A stretch of DNA of 64,000 nt, from the NCBI RefSeq assembly GCF_007859715.1, contig NZ_SJPG01000001.1, positions 744,001 through 808,000 on the forward strand. The letters are read 5' to 3'. The translations under genes and the position numbers were made by a program. The DNA comes from Rubinisphaera italica. Lineage in GTDB: Bacteria > Planctomycetota > Planctomycetia > Planctomycetales > Planctomycetaceae. The notes beneath the pieces were generated by a model. The model saw nothing but the letters and a program-made list of their open reading frames with translations. It had not been told where the DNA came from and did not search any database. This document shows positions 1 through 9,365 of the stretch, one piece after another; the first letter of the stretch is position 1; every line of letters starts with the position of its first letter.

Positions 1-8
1 ATTCAATT

Positions 9-120
9 GGCGAGCCGAGTCAGTTATGGCACCGGTAGATGCGATTCAGCAATTCCGTACATTTCTCAAACGCGCACCATGGTCGTGAGAAAACCCGAGT
101 CATGACTGACTCGGCTCGCC
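9..120. repeat. MITE-like inverted-repeat element, copy A
   Basis: A 112-base element bounded by imperfect terminal inverted repeats of about 28 bases. The left end begins GGCGAGCCGAGTCAGTTATG and the right end is nearly its reverse complement. A second copy (9366-9475) has the same ends and a related interior in the opposite orientation, so this is a dispersed family. There is no ORF of its own, so any movement would need a transposase supplied in trans. The right arm (100-120) forms the last codons and stop of the leftward membrane-protein gene. No target-site duplication is evident. Confidence 0.75.
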
Positions 121-582
121 TTTGCGACTTGCTTCACCCCAATTTACTAGAATCGCCCCAGCGATTCCCATCAAAACTGCTAACGCATTCAGTCGTTCGG
201 TCAGAACATGATAGCCATGAAAGTTGTGCGGACGGGGAGAACCGACTGGCAGTAACATGGCTGCTAACTCGGAATAGACGAACAGATAATCTCCAACCAT
301 GATAAGGAGTGTCAGCAGAATCAAACTGACACCGATTTTGGTTGAGCGGAGAGCGGGAAACAGAATCCAATAGAGGCTCCCAGTCAGGCTTGCCAGTCCA
401 ATCATTACAAAGGAAAACGTATAGTAAATGGGAAATCGAATCAGGATCAGCCGATCCAGAAGAATGGACTCAAATTGTCCGAGACGGATTTCCTGGACGG
501 TGAGAATTACGAACAAAATCGCGGCTCCGACCCATCCAGAGATGCAAAAACGCAGAATTAACAGAAAAAATTTAGAGAGCAT
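100..582 (-). CDS. small four-helix membrane protein of unknown function
   Basis: 160 residues, with about four hydrophobic segments at roughly residues 5-27, 48-70, 76-100 and 134-150, so an inner-membrane protein is likely. I recognise no family motif. It lies 45 bases downstream of another multi-spanning membrane protein on the same strand, so co-transcription is plausible. The last residues (GEPSQS) and the stop are encoded by the right arm of repeat copy A. The natural C-terminus may therefore have been longer, or has been capped by the insertion. No strong ribosome-binding site precedes the ATG. Confidence 0.7.
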   Translation of the reverse strand: MLSKFFLLILRFCISGWVGAAILFVILTVQEIRLGQFESILLDRLILIRFPIYYTFSFVMIGLASLTGSLYWILFPALRSTKIGVSLILLTLLIMVGDYLFVYSELAAMLLPVGSPRPHNFHGYHVLTERLNALAVLMGIAGAILVNWGEASRKGEPSQS

Positions 583-627
583 TCGGTGCGATCAATGGAG
601 AGTGAGCTATCAAGTTTTCTGCAGTAT

Positions 628-2031
628 TTAGCGATGCAGTCTGGCAGAGACGCTTCCACCTGGTAAATTTCGGGCGGGAGATTCAAAGGAATTCCCGCGG
701 ATGGAAGGTTGTTGTTGGGGGATCTGATAATCCTTTTCAGCCAGTAATCTCGGGCGAAAGACGACCAGAATTACCAGAGGGACATACCAGAGCAGGTAAA
801 CACCGCCCAACTGTGGATACCAGAACTGCGAAGCGACAATGATGGCTGCATTATAGGATAACAGAACCTCAAGATTTTTCTTCCAAGGCCAGATTGTCAA
901 CGTGATGACCATCAGCAGGAAGGCGACAATAACCGGAATTCGATAAGCCGGATGCACTCCGTACCAGAATCCCCGCTCATGAGGGGCGCCATCGAAACTG
1001 AGCACCCGCAGGTCGATTCGATTGATCGTCTGCTGTGTGAAGGCGTAAGCATCGGCAGAAATCAAAGCGACTGCCCCCGCCAGCACGGCTGCCACGATTC
1101 CCACGCCAAGAAAGAACCAGAGCGAGCGACGGAATCCAAAAAACGAAGCCCAGATCGGTAATAGGAACACGGGAAAGAACATCGAGCCACAGGCAAAGCC
1201 CATGAACACACCAGCCAGCATTGGTCGAGTATAAAATACGAATGCCCACAGAATGAATGCACAAGGCAAGACCTGATTCACCTCTCCGACGACATAGGAA
1301 GTGCAGGGCATTAGCGCATACAGAGCAGCCATCGCCAGACCTTGTGTGCGATCTTTAAACTGGTTTCGGCCAATCCAGTACAGGCCCATTACAATTGCCA
1401 GATGAGCGAGAATGGCGACAATTCGGGCAGCCGTTTCTTCAACAATTCCGAAATTCAAATCCGATTGATCACGGCCATCATGCAATTGACGCGACGTGGC
1501 TACGGCAGGCATCGCTAATAAAGTCGCTGTTGGACCGGCAGTCACATCGTCAGAAGACAGACTCGTGCCAGCCGGAGAGTCTGGTACAGCAGTTGTTACT
1601 TTTTTCGAACCCGATTTTGTAGCCGCATCGAGCAGTTGCTCTCCTTGCAGGACCGTTGTCACTGATCCGAGAGGAGCCGGTCGCGTGACGGCCTCGGTAA
1701 TCAAAAATGCGAGAGCACAAATCCCCAGAAAAGTAATTCCCGGAGTGCTCATATTCGGTTCGAGGCGGGACCGTTTGGTAAATATTCGGTCGAGCAACAA
1801 TCGCACCAGGCACAAGGCAGTAACCACAAACAACCAGGTATTACCGATGGCGGAACTGGCTGCGGTCTGAACCATTAACAGTCCAGGGGAAAGCGAAAGC
1901 AGAAGCAGAATGTCGAAATTACGCAGCGACCAGATACGGCGAAAACGATAATACACAGCGATAATCAACATGGCTGATAAATATAGCCATGCAGACTGAC
2001 TCACATGATATCCAGATAAGATCGCATCCAT
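628..2031 (-). CDS. polytopic membrane protein, possibly glycosyltransferase-87-like
   Basis: 467 residues with about ten or more hydrophobic segments. A polar loop rich in Ser/Thr/Ala (about residues 115-195) interrupts the N-terminal membrane block. The second half, with repeated aromatic-rich helices, resembles the membrane part of GT87/GT39-type mannosyl or arabinosyl transferases that use polyprenyl-linked sugars. No diagnostic Asp motif is clear, so that assignment is weak. The C-terminal tail is basic and probably cytoplasmic. It heads a likely two-gene leftward unit with the four-helix membrane protein and diverges from the polysaccharide export gene across a 700-base gap. Confidence 0.65.
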   Translation of the reverse strand: MDAILSGYHVSQSAWLYLSAMLIIAVYYRFRRIWSLRNFDILLLLSLSPGLLMVQTAASSAIGNTWLFVVTALCLVRLLLDRIFTKRSRLEPNMSTPGITFLGICALAFLITEAVTRPAPLGSVTTVLQGEQLLDAATKSGSKKVTTAVPDSPAGTSLSSDDVTAGPTATLLAMPAVATSRQLHDGRDQSDLNFGIVEETAARIVAILAHLAIVMGLYWIGRNQFKDRTQGLAMAALYALMPCTSYVVGEVNQVLPCAFILWAFVFYTRPMLAGVFMGFACGSMFFPVFLLPIWASFFGFRRSLWFFLGVGIVAAVLAGAVALISADAYAFTQQTINRIDLRVLSFDGAPHERGFWYGVHPAYRIPVIVAFLLMVITLTIWPWKKNLEVLLSYNAAIIVASQFWYPQLGGVYLLWYVPLVILVVFRPRLLAEKDYQIPQQQPSIRGNSFESPARNLPGGSVSARLHR

Positions 2032-2737
2032 AAATTAACGCTTCGGCGTTGGACAGAGGTTGAGGTACTTTCAAGGCTGTTGAGAACGTCTTTCGAATAC
2101 CAAATGGCGTACTTTTTCCATGAGCCTTAAAGGAGAGGAATGGAATCACTTTCGTAAGTGCTTACCATCCTGACCTTTGGGTTGAGAAATTGCACGATCC
2201 GCTAAGTATAACAGTTCGTTCGACAGAGAGAAAAGGATTCCTTTTCAGATTCAGAGTTTCTATCAAGAACTGACTATTAATGTACTGATGATCAATTTTG
2301 TTTCAGATTTGTGCTCGATTTATTGGCTTCAACGAGAAAATCAGCTTTCCCTGAGCAGATTCATGCAAGATCTCAACGATTTCTCAATAAATCAAATGAT
2401 AAAATAGGACCTCTGGGGTGAATGTAAGTTTATTGAGCAAGCGAACGGTTACATCAATTACTCTGCGACGATTTCCCCCTCAGTGAATGATATGACAGGA
2501 CGATATTGAGAATGGTGTCTTCTGCACGGAGATTCTGTATTTGAAGTCATGGCATTTTCAGCAGTCCGTGGAAGTTTCACAGCCGATGAAATCATCCACT
2601 GAATTCCTGAAACCTGATTCGAACGGTGAGACTGGCAAGGATGCAAGTCTCATCAGTTCAAAATTGCATGGATCAAATAGTCTGTGCACGAAATCAATCA
2701 AGTGAATATGCAACTCTGGCAAGGACGACGGAACGTC
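2032..2737. other. long divergent intergenic region
   Basis: About 700 bases between divergent genes with no convincing coding capacity. It is A+T-rich compared with its flanks and presumably holds promoters for both directions. One perfect palindrome is visible at 2230-2246 (GAAAAGGA-T-TCCTTTTC), which could be an operator. I found no tRNA, riboswitch or terminator with confidence. Confidence 0.5.
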
Positions 2738-4762
2738 ATGCAGAATTTGTTTACGGTTCCAGTATCACGAACGCTGGCGATTCTTCTGATCGTCTGCAGC
2801 AGTGGCTGCGCGGCTTTTCGATCGATCGATACCATACCACCCAACTGTTTGACTCCCGACATGCTGGCGACTTCTCGCAATAATGAGTCGACAATTGATC
2901 TGTCTCTGCTGGCTCAACGTCCTCCGCAACAATACTTGGTCGATGCCGGCGATGTCCTCGGAATTTACATTGAGGGTGTGCTCGGCAATCCCGGAGAATC
3001 ACCTCCAATCAGCATTTCCACGAACCCAGATATTCCACCTTCAATTGGCTATCCCATTTCGATTCGCGATGATGGGACGCTATCTTTGCCAATGATTGGA
3101 TCGATTTCCGTTCGTGGCATGACGATACGGCAGGTTGAAGAGCATCTGCGTAAAATCTATACAATCGACCGAAATATTCTGCAGCCGGGGCAAGACCGAA
3201 TCATCGTATCCTTACAACGCCCACGAGAAATTCGCGTGCTGGTGATGCGTCAGGAAACTGGTGGAAGTAATGGAAGTACCGAATTTGCTCAGGGACTTTC
3301 CATTAACCTTGGACAAACCAAACGGGGTAATGGACAGGTTGTTAATCTGCCTATCTATAAAAATGATGTCCTGCATGCTCTGGCCCGCACGGGTGGCTTA
3401 CCAGGGCTTGATGCAGAAAATACGATTTTCATCATCCGACGCCGACACGACTTCACCCCCGGCCCTTATGGAAATGGTGTGCATCCCCAAGGGATTCAAC
3501 CCGGAATACCAGCGTTGGCCCCTCAGTATCAACCTGCTCCATTCAATGGTCCCATGGGATATCAGCCCGTCTCTCATCGAAGCAATGTAAAAACTCAGGA
3601 TTCTAATCCGCTTCTTCTGACAGGTTATCGGAACGCGGCTTCACAACAACAAATTCAACCGGTCAACTTTCAGTCGGGCTACAATTTCGCGGCTCCCCAA
3701 ATGCCGATGCAGCATCCACAAGGCATCCAGAACTTCAATTCTGTGAACCCACTGGAGGAGCTGCGTCACGGCATGCATAATTCTGACGAATCCGCAGGAA
3801 TTCGCCAACCCGTAAGAATTGATACGATCGATCAGCAAGAGTTGCGTCATTCCTCTGAACTCTCTGAGTCAGAGATGAAAGCATTGAATCCACGAGGTTC
3901 GGGGTATCAATGGGGAAATACTCAAACGACTTCTCTGGAAGAGATGCCAGAGATTCAAAATGATTTTGTCCCAAAGAACGAGTGGAACAGTTCGTCAGGC
4001 GTGACTCAACCGACACCAATGATGACTCATCCACAACAGCAATACGCACCCGTGCCTGCGCAGACACCGATGCAGGCTCAGCCTCAATATCAGCCGCCGT
4101 ACCAGAATCAGATGCCTCCGCAAAACTGGATGGCGAATCCAGAATCGACTTATCCTCCCGGCTTCAACGAAGCCTTTGCCGATGTCCCCTGGGAAGACTT
4201 TTCTGGAGATTTCGGTTGGAACATGAACGATCCCACGATGAACAACCACGAAATTATCAAAATTCCAGTCCGACTCAAACCGGGCGAACAGCCGAACATT
4301 CGTCCGGAAGATGTCATACTACAGGATGGAGATATCCTGTTCATCGAATCCCGGGAAACGGAAATCTTCTATACAGGCGGTTTACTGGGAGGCGGCCAAT
4401 TCACGTTGCCCCGCGATTACGATCTGGATGTTCTGGGAGCCATTGCAATTGCTCAGGGAGCCAATCAACAACGCGATGCCCGTCAAATTGGCGGCGTCTC
4501 AGCCATCAATGGAGACGTCACGATCTCTGCCAGCAACGTAGTTATACTTCGTCAGCTGCCAGATTGTTCGCAGGTAGCGATCAAAGTCGATCTGTATCGA
4601 GCCCTGGAAGATCCGAGTCAGAGAGTCGTGATTCAACCAGGCGATATCGTGATGTTACGATACACTAAACTGGAAGCCGTTGGAGCCTTCTTCGAACGGA
4701 ACCTCCTCGAATCCGCCCTCTTCGGTATCGCAGCGACTCAGATCGGCGGTGGTGGGAATTAA
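2738..4762 (+). CDS. Wza-like polysaccharide export lipoprotein with SLBB domains and a Q/P-rich insert
   Basis: Outer-membrane polysaccharide biosynthesis/export (Poly_export) family. The start at 2738 gives an N-terminal hydrophobic stretch ending SSGC, a lipoprotein-type cleavage site; an in-frame ATG lies upstream at 2684. The export domain follows (YLVDAGDVLGIYIEGVLG, then DDGTLSLPMIGSISVRGMT), then an SLBB-like segment. Next comes a low-complexity Gln/Pro/Asn/Met-rich stretch of about 250 residues and a C-terminal SLBB-like domain (FYTGGLLGGGQFTLPRDYDLD) ending in a PGDIVMLRYT segment. Wza homologues are usually 350-400 residues, so the linker accounts for the extra length. No capsule or EPS genes lie beside it, so the exported polymer cannot be inferred. 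Confidence 0.85.
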   Translation: MQNLFTVPVSRTLAILLIVCSSGCAAFRSIDTIPPNCLTPDMLATSRNNESTIDLSLLAQRPPQQYLVDAGDVLGIYIEGVLGNPGESPPISISTNPDIPPSIGYPISIRDDGTLSLPMIGSISVRGMTIRQVEEHLRKIYTIDRNILQPGQDRIIVSLQRPREIRVLVMRQETGGSNGSTEFAQGLSINLGQTKRGNGQVVNLPIYKNDVLHALARTGGLPGLDAENTIFIIRRRHDFTPGPYGNGVHPQGIQPGIPALAPQYQPAPFNGPMGYQPVSHRSNVKTQDSNPLLLTGYRNAASQQQIQPVNFQSGYNFAAPQMPMQHPQGIQNFNSVNPLEELRHGMHNSDESAGIRQPVRIDTIDQQELRHSSELSESEMKALNPRGSGYQWGNTQTTSLEEMPEIQNDFVPKNEWNSSSGVTQPTPMMTHPQQQYAPVPAQTPMQAQPQYQPPYQNQMPPQNWMANPESTYPPGFNEAFADVPWEDFSGDFGWNMNDPTMNNHEIIKIPVRLKPGEQPNIRPEDVILQDGDILFIESRETEIFYTGGLLGGGQFTLPRDYDLDVLGAIAIAQGANQQRDARQIGGVSAINGDVTISASNVVILRQLPDCSQVAIKVDLYRALEDPSQRVVIQPGDIVMLRYTKLEAVGAFFERNLLESALFGIAATQIGGGGN

Positions 4763-4909
4763 ATAGTCATCTCATTTCTAATACGAACAATTCCCTGAGG
4801 ATTTCAGGAAAATTAGCGGGGGTGATTGACGTTCTGTTGTCAATCGCTAAAGATGAATCGATTGATGAAGTCTCAATTGATCTCCGTGAAAACGTTAAAG
4901 GAAATGAAA

Positions 4910-5605
4910 ATGAAGCGTGTCACATTTAGTTATACACTGCTGAGTCTGGTTGCTTTCAGTATCGTAACAGGAACTCTCAGTGCAGAAGAAAAGTTCAAGC
5001 CATTATTTAATGGCAAGAATCTGGAGGGCTGGGTACAAAAAGGAGGAAAAGCTGATTATCGGGTCGAAGACAATCAGATTATTGGCACCAGCAAAAAAGG
5101 GACGCCGAACAGCTTTTTGTGCACCGACAAAGATTATGCGAATTTCGTTTTGGAACTCGAGTTCTTTCCCGATCCGGTCCTGAATTCCGGCGTGCAGATT
5201 CGAAGCAACACGTACGATGAAGACAAAACTTACACCTGGACCGACAGCGAAGGTAAGGAGCAAACCAGAAAAGTTCCGGCGAATCGGGTCCACGGCTATC
5301 AGGTCGAAATCGATCCTTCAGACCGTGCCTGGACTGGCGGAATTTATGACGAAAGTCGTCGTGGCTGGTTGAATAATCTGGTCGATAATCAACCAGCTCG
5401 CGAAGCCTTCAAGCCAGGTGAGTGGAATACATTTCGTGTTGTCGCTAATGGGGATTCTATCAAGACTTTCCTGAATGGTGTGCCAGCAGCCGATTTGAAA
5501 GATGATATGACCTCAACCGGCTTCATCGCACTACAGGTCCACAACTTCAAGGAAGACGGACACGAAATGAAATGGAGAAACATTCGTATTCAGGAACTTC
5601 CATAA
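4910..5605 (+). CDS. secreted DUF1080 (3-keto-disaccharide hydrolase-type) protein
   Basis: A protein of about 231 residues with a Sec signal peptide (MKRVTFSYTLL... to the LSAEE junction) followed by one DUF1080 concanavalin-like domain. Typical features are FKPLFNGKNLEGW at the domain start, the NSGVQIRSNTY segment, VHGYQVEIDPSDRAWTGGIYDE and the closing GFIALQVHNF. Family members include glycan-processing enzymes and are greatly expanded in planctomycetes. The specific substrate is unknown. I prefer the start at 4910 because AAGGA at 4898-4902 is well spaced. In-frame ATGs at 4904 and 4826 are alternatives. A strong terminator follows at 5733. Confidence 0.88.
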   Translation: MKRVTFSYTLLSLVAFSIVTGTLSAEEKFKPLFNGKNLEGWVQKGGKADYRVEDNQIIGTSKKGTPNSFLCTDKDYANFVLELEFFPDPVLNSGVQIRSNTYDEDKTYTWTDSEGKEQTRKVPANRVHGYQVEIDPSDRAWTGGIYDESRRGWLNNLVDNQPAREAFKPGEWNTFRVVANGDSIKTFLNGVPAADLKDDMTSTGFIALQVHNFKEDGHEMKWRNIRIQELP

Positions 5606-5732
5606 CTTCTTGAGTTGTTACCTGTTTGTTCAGCATGGGAGATTCGGTAGTCGTCACTATAATTCCATTTGATAGCGAAATTGTCTGGAATTTGAGTCTC
5701 ATGAATGTAAGGGCTTGATTGAGCGTAATGTC

Positions 5733-5771
5733 AGCCTATTCTTAGCAGACTGCCTGAGAATAGGCTTTTTC
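5733..5771 (+). terminator. rho-independent terminator after the DUF1080 gene
   Basis: A 12-base stem (AGCCTATTCTTA with TGAGAATAGGCT, one G-T pair) closed over a 10-base loop and followed by a run of five T. It lies 128 bases after the DUF1080 stop and just before the acetyltransferase start. Confidence 0.85.
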
Positions 5772-5801
5772 TATGCCTTTTAGTGCGGTTATTGAAAAGC
5801 C

Positions 5802-6878
5802 GTGAGTCCGACATTTATGATTCGACTGGATGACTATCAGAGAAGTTCTTCTGAACTGGCCGAATTTATTACGTCGACCTGGCGGAAGTCCTACGAGGGT
5901 AAGATGACTTTCCCTCTCTGGTCAGCCGAGTATTTTGAATGGCAACTTCGCTGGAAAAATCCGCATTTCCGTCGCAATCTGATCGCCATTTACGATGATT
6001 CTCGACTGGTTGCGACACTTCTCGGCTCTGAATATTCCTTCCGCTGTGGCAATGAAATCCTACCAGGTTCGATCTGGAGTTGGATGACAATCGACCCCGC
6101 GTATCGAGGTCAAGGCTTTGCCAAGCTTCTAAACGAAGAACGCATCCGCCGCCTGAAGGATCGTCACATCGATCTGGTGGTCAGTTATCGATATTTCGGA
6201 TCAAAAAATTCACTTGCAGAACGCCCACACCGGAACTCGGGTGACAATACCGCCAAGTTTCACAATAAAGTCGGCTTCTGGGTTCGCGTACTCAATCCAC
6301 AAGGCGTCTGGGACTGGTCACTAAGTTCCGCTGCTGCCTGGGGAGCACGATTGACCTCACCCTGGGCACCGCTCCCCAAACTCGGCAAGGAAGAGAATTA
6401 CATTCGAAAAGCCACCCCAGACGATATCCCTCAATGTCTGGAATTGATCCACGAGAAAACAAACTCACTCCCGCTTGCAATCCACTGGGATCAGGAAACA
6501 CTCAGCAATCAATTGCTGGGAAGTCCTCTCTCAACGACACTTGTGTACGAGCGAGAGGAAAAGATTGAAGGTTTTATTAATTTTCATTTGCTGACGTCCT
6601 TCTCAAAATGCGAAGGTCAGATGGGACTACTGGATGTTATGTCGACGCAAAGGCTCTCCTCACGTAAAAGTTTGTACCTAATGTATGCAGCAATGCAGGA
6701 AATGCTCAATCAGGGAGCGATTGTGGCCTTGAAGCTTCGCAGTGGCGATGAAGATCTCTTACTGATGCTGCGATCGTACTTTGCACCCCGCGCACCGGAA
6801 TCGCATTTAGTAATGCAATGGATTGGAGAGGAAAGAGAAGTCCCCAAAAACGCAAAGACGCATTTACTCTGGAGATAA
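5802..6878 (+). CDS. GNAT-family N-acetyltransferase
   Basis: 358 residues. The first half holds a GNAT fold with the acetyl-CoA pyrophosphate loop RGQGFAKLL after a strand reading WSWMTIDPAY. The second half may be a second, degenerate GNAT-like lobe (IRKATPDDIPQCLELI). The substrate is unknown. The start is GTG at 5802 or ATG at 5817; neither has a strong Shine-Dalgarno sequence. It lies just after the terminator at 5733 and about 110 bases upstream of the GH3-type gene on the same strand, so the two may be co-expressed. Confidence 0.75.
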   Translation: MSPTFMIRLDDYQRSSSELAEFITSTWRKSYEGKMTFPLWSAEYFEWQLRWKNPHFRRNLIAIYDDSRLVATLLGSEYSFRCGNEILPGSIWSWMTIDPAYRGQGFAKLLNEERIRRLKDRHIDLVVSYRYFGSKNSLAERPHRNSGDNTAKFHNKVGFWVRVLNPQGVWDWSLSSAAAWGARLTSPWAPLPKLGKEENYIRKATPDDIPQCLELIHEKTNSLPLAIHWDQETLSNQLLGSPLSTTLVYEREEKIEGFINFHLLTSFSKCEGQMGLLDVMSTQRLSSRKSLYLMYAAMQEMLNQGAIVALKLRSGDEDLLLMLRSYFAPRAPESHLVMQWIGEEREVPKNAKTHLLWR

Positions 6879-6921
6879 TGGACTTACCCTTGAAAGATTG
6901 CTCAATTCCAATTCCCCAGTT

Positions 6922-6937
6922 GTAGGTCAGGGAATGC
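6922..6937. repeat. GTAGGTCAGG-type repeat half-site
   Basis: GTAGGTCAGGGAATGC lies between the acetyltransferase and the GH3-type gene. It matches the left half of the palindrome at 27428-27452 and the start of 17133-17148, so it looks like a worn or solitary half of the same short intergenic repeat family. Confidence 0.4.
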
Positions 6938-6989
6938 TCAGTATGTCGGTTAATTTATTTGTGAATCTCACAGAGTCATCAGGAAAACC

Positions 6990-8693
6990 ATGGTCTCCTT
7001 AACGAACAATGCCCTTGTCCCACCGTTGTCGCGAATGGGAATCAAACTGCTCAACCAACAGCAGTGGGGTGCATTCCGAAAGCAACTCGAACAGGCAAGT
7101 TCTCAACAGAAAAACTGGTTGTTGAATCGGATCCGGAGTTGTGAAAAGACCCGCTTTGGTCGAGATCACAATTTTGCTGGGATTCGCGATCTGGAGACAT
7201 TTCGCAAGCAGGTGCCAATCTCCGAGTACGATTACTTCAAACCATACATCGATGAAGTCGCAGCTGGAAATCCAGAAGCTCTGATCCCCACGCATGAAAA
7301 ACTGATGCGATTCACGATTACGACTGGTTCGAGCGGGACACCCAAATTGAATCCCGTCACTACGACTTGGCTCAAAGAGTATAAAAAGGCCTGGCGAATC
7401 TGGGGATTGAAACTGTTTGCCGATCATCCTTCCTATTTAGGGAAAAAGATGCTGCAGATGGCAGGGACCTGGGAGATGGGTAAAACTCCTGGCGGTTACT
7501 CGATCAGTATGATCAGTGCATTGCTTGCCAGAAATCAGAGTCCACTACTGCGACCGTTTTATGCGATCCCCAGTGACCTGAACGATATCAAAGATCCGAT
7601 CATTCGTTACTACGCGGCTTTGCGGCTTTGTATGCTCGATGATATGGGCTGGATACTGCTGATGAATCCCGGCACGTTAATTCGTCTGGCTGAAGTGGGA
7701 GATGAATTCAAAGAAGATCTCATCAAAGATTTTCACGATGGCACATTAACGAACCGATTTGAAATCTCTAAAGAATTGCGAGAGAAATTGGCTCCTCGAA
7801 TTCGTAAAGTCAATCGAGCAGGTGCAAGTCGTCTGGCTAAGATTGTTGAACAGACCGGAACTCTGTTGCCGAAAGATTACTGGCCAAATCCAGTCATCAG
7901 TTGCTGGCTTGGCGGAACTGCCGGGTTCCAATCACGTTACATCAATGACTACTTTGGAAATTCTCCGCTGCGGGATATGGGGCTCGTTTCCAGTGAGGGA
8001 CGTCACACGATTCCAATTGAAGATGGGAAGCCCGAAGGTGTGCCTTCGATTGTTTCAGGATTCTACGAATACCTGCCGGTCTCGGAATCAGGTTCTGCTC
8101 AGCCTGAAGTGGTTGAGGGACATGAGTTGGAAGTCGGAGCAGATTACTATCTGTTGATGACGACATCGGCGGGCTATTACCGTTTTAATATTGGCGATAT
8201 CGTCCGCTGTACAGGTTTTGTCGGCGAGGCTCCTCTGCTGGAGTTTATTCAGAAGGGAACGCAGGTTGGCGATCTGGAAGGAGAAAAACTGACAGAGCAT
8301 CAAATTGTCGAGGCTGCTCAGGCGACCGCTCAAGAACTCAATCTGGAACTCGGCTTATTTACAGCCGTCGCATTAAGACTCGAACGGCAACATCCCCGTT
8401 ATGATTTCATGATCGAAATTGATCGAGTACCAAATGCGGACCAGGCTCGAAAATTTTTACAGATCCTCGATGAGAAACTAGAGGGCTTGAACTTCCTGTG
8501 GAAAGCCCGTCGAAAAGAAGGTGTGCTGGCAAATCCACAATTGTTGCGATTACCAGCTGGCACGTGGGAGAAATACATCACTGAAGAAAGTGCCCGCCGC
8601 GGCACGGGTGATTATCAGTACAAGCATCCCGCTTTGATGCTGAAGCAAAACTGGGTTGAGCAGTTTTCCCCGGTTGATATCATCAACCTGTGA
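6990..8693 (+). CDS. GH3-type acyl-adenylate-forming enzyme
   Basis: 567 residues matching the GH3 (auxin-responsive promoter) family of the ANL adenylating superfamily. The N-terminus has the typical CEKTRFGRDHNFAGI and VPISEYDYFKPYID segments. The ATP phosphate-binding loop is FTITTGSSGTPKLNP (about residues 110-124). Later come GLVSSEGRHTIP and the YYRFNIGDIVRCTGF segment containing the adenylate-binding Asp. Plant members conjugate amino acids to jasmonate or auxin; bacterial members are poorly characterised, so the substrate is unknown. The ATG at 6990 has AGGA five bases upstream. Its neighbours are a GNAT acetyltransferase and rdgB. Confidence 0.85.
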   Translation: MVSLTNNALVPPLSRMGIKLLNQQQWGAFRKQLEQASSQQKNWLLNRIRSCEKTRFGRDHNFAGIRDLETFRKQVPISEYDYFKPYIDEVAAGNPEALIPTHEKLMRFTITTGSSGTPKLNPVTTTWLKEYKKAWRIWGLKLFADHPSYLGKKMLQMAGTWEMGKTPGGYSISMISALLARNQSPLLRPFYAIPSDLNDIKDPIIRYYAALRLCMLDDMGWILLMNPGTLIRLAEVGDEFKEDLIKDFHDGTLTNRFEISKELREKLAPRIRKVNRAGASRLAKIVEQTGTLLPKDYWPNPVISCWLGGTAGFQSRYINDYFGNSPLRDMGLVSSEGRHTIPIEDGKPEGVPSIVSGFYEYLPVSESGSAQPEVVEGHELEVGADYYLLMTTSAGYYRFNIGDIVRCTGFVGEAPLLEFIQKGTQVGDLEGEKLTEHQIVEAAQATAQELNLELGLFTAVALRLERQHPRYDFMIEIDRVPNADQARKFLQILDEKLEGLNFLWKARRKEGVLANPQLLRLPAGTWEKYITEESARRGTGDYQYKHPALMLKQNWVEQFSPVDIINL

Positions 8694-8744
8694 GACACTC
8701 GATCTCATAAATAATCGTTCGTAAATATTCAATGAAAGCGAATT

Positions 8745-9365
8745 GTGTCCTCTACACCTGAAATAGTTCTCGCAAGTCGAAATGCGAAGAAAGCGGCTGA
8801 GATTGATGTGCTGCTGCAGCCGTATGGGATTCACGTGCGTCCGGTTTCTGACTTCCCCAATGCCACGGAAGTGGTGGAAGACGGCACAAGTTTTTCAGAG
8901 AATGCTGCCAAGAAAGCCCGTCAGACAGCTAAAGAAACTGGTCTCTGGGCGATTGGCGAAGACAGCGGAATCTGTGTCGACGCTCTCAAAGGAGCCCCCG
9001 GAATCTACTCGGCTCGATTCAGTGGCCCCGATGCGACCGATGAGAAGAACAATCAATTTCTTCAGGAACAACTCCAGGATGTTCCTTCAGCAAAGCGGAC
9101 TGCTCATTATGTTTGTCACGTTGCTTTGGCAGATCCTTCAGGTGAGGTGCGTTTACATGTCGAACGGACCTGTAATGGAGTCATCATTCGCGAACCACGC
9201 GGCGAAAACGGCTTCGGGTATGATCCTTATTTTCTGATTCGCGAATACGGAAAAACCTTCGGCGAGCTCTCACCGGTCGTCAAGAAAGCGATCAGCCATC
9301 GCGCCCGTGCGTTTGGCGAGCTTATCCCGAAGTTGTTGGGGGAAAATCTTTTCTCGCAAGAATAA
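8745..9365 (+). CDS. rdgB: XTP/dITP diphosphatase (RdgB/HAM1)
   Basis: 206 residues, normal length for the Ham1-like house-cleaning pyrophosphatase that hydrolyses dITP, XTP and ITP to monophosphates. Diagnostic segments are SRNAKKAAEI at the N-terminus, EDGTSFSENAAKKA, GEDSGICVDALKGAPGIYSARF, GENGFGYDPYF and the C-terminal ELSPVVKKAISHRARAF. All catalytic and base-recognition motifs appear intact. The start is GTG at 8745, 51 bases after the GH3-type gene. The stop codon directly abuts repeat copy B. Confidence 0.93.
   Translation: MSSTPEIVLASRNAKKAAEIDVLLQPYGIHVRPVSDFPNATEVVEDGTSFSENAAKKARQTAKETGLWAIGEDSGICVDALKGAPGIYSARFSGPDATDEKNNQFLQEQLQDVPSAKRTAHYVCHVALADPSGEVRLHVERTCNGVIIREPRGENGFGYDPYFLIREYGKTFGELSPVVKKAISHRARAFGELIPKLLGENLFSQE

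Noticed and set aside
2600..2640. GATTCGAAC, possible minus-strand tRNA T-arm
   Set aside because: No cloverleaf could be drawn on either side; a chance match.
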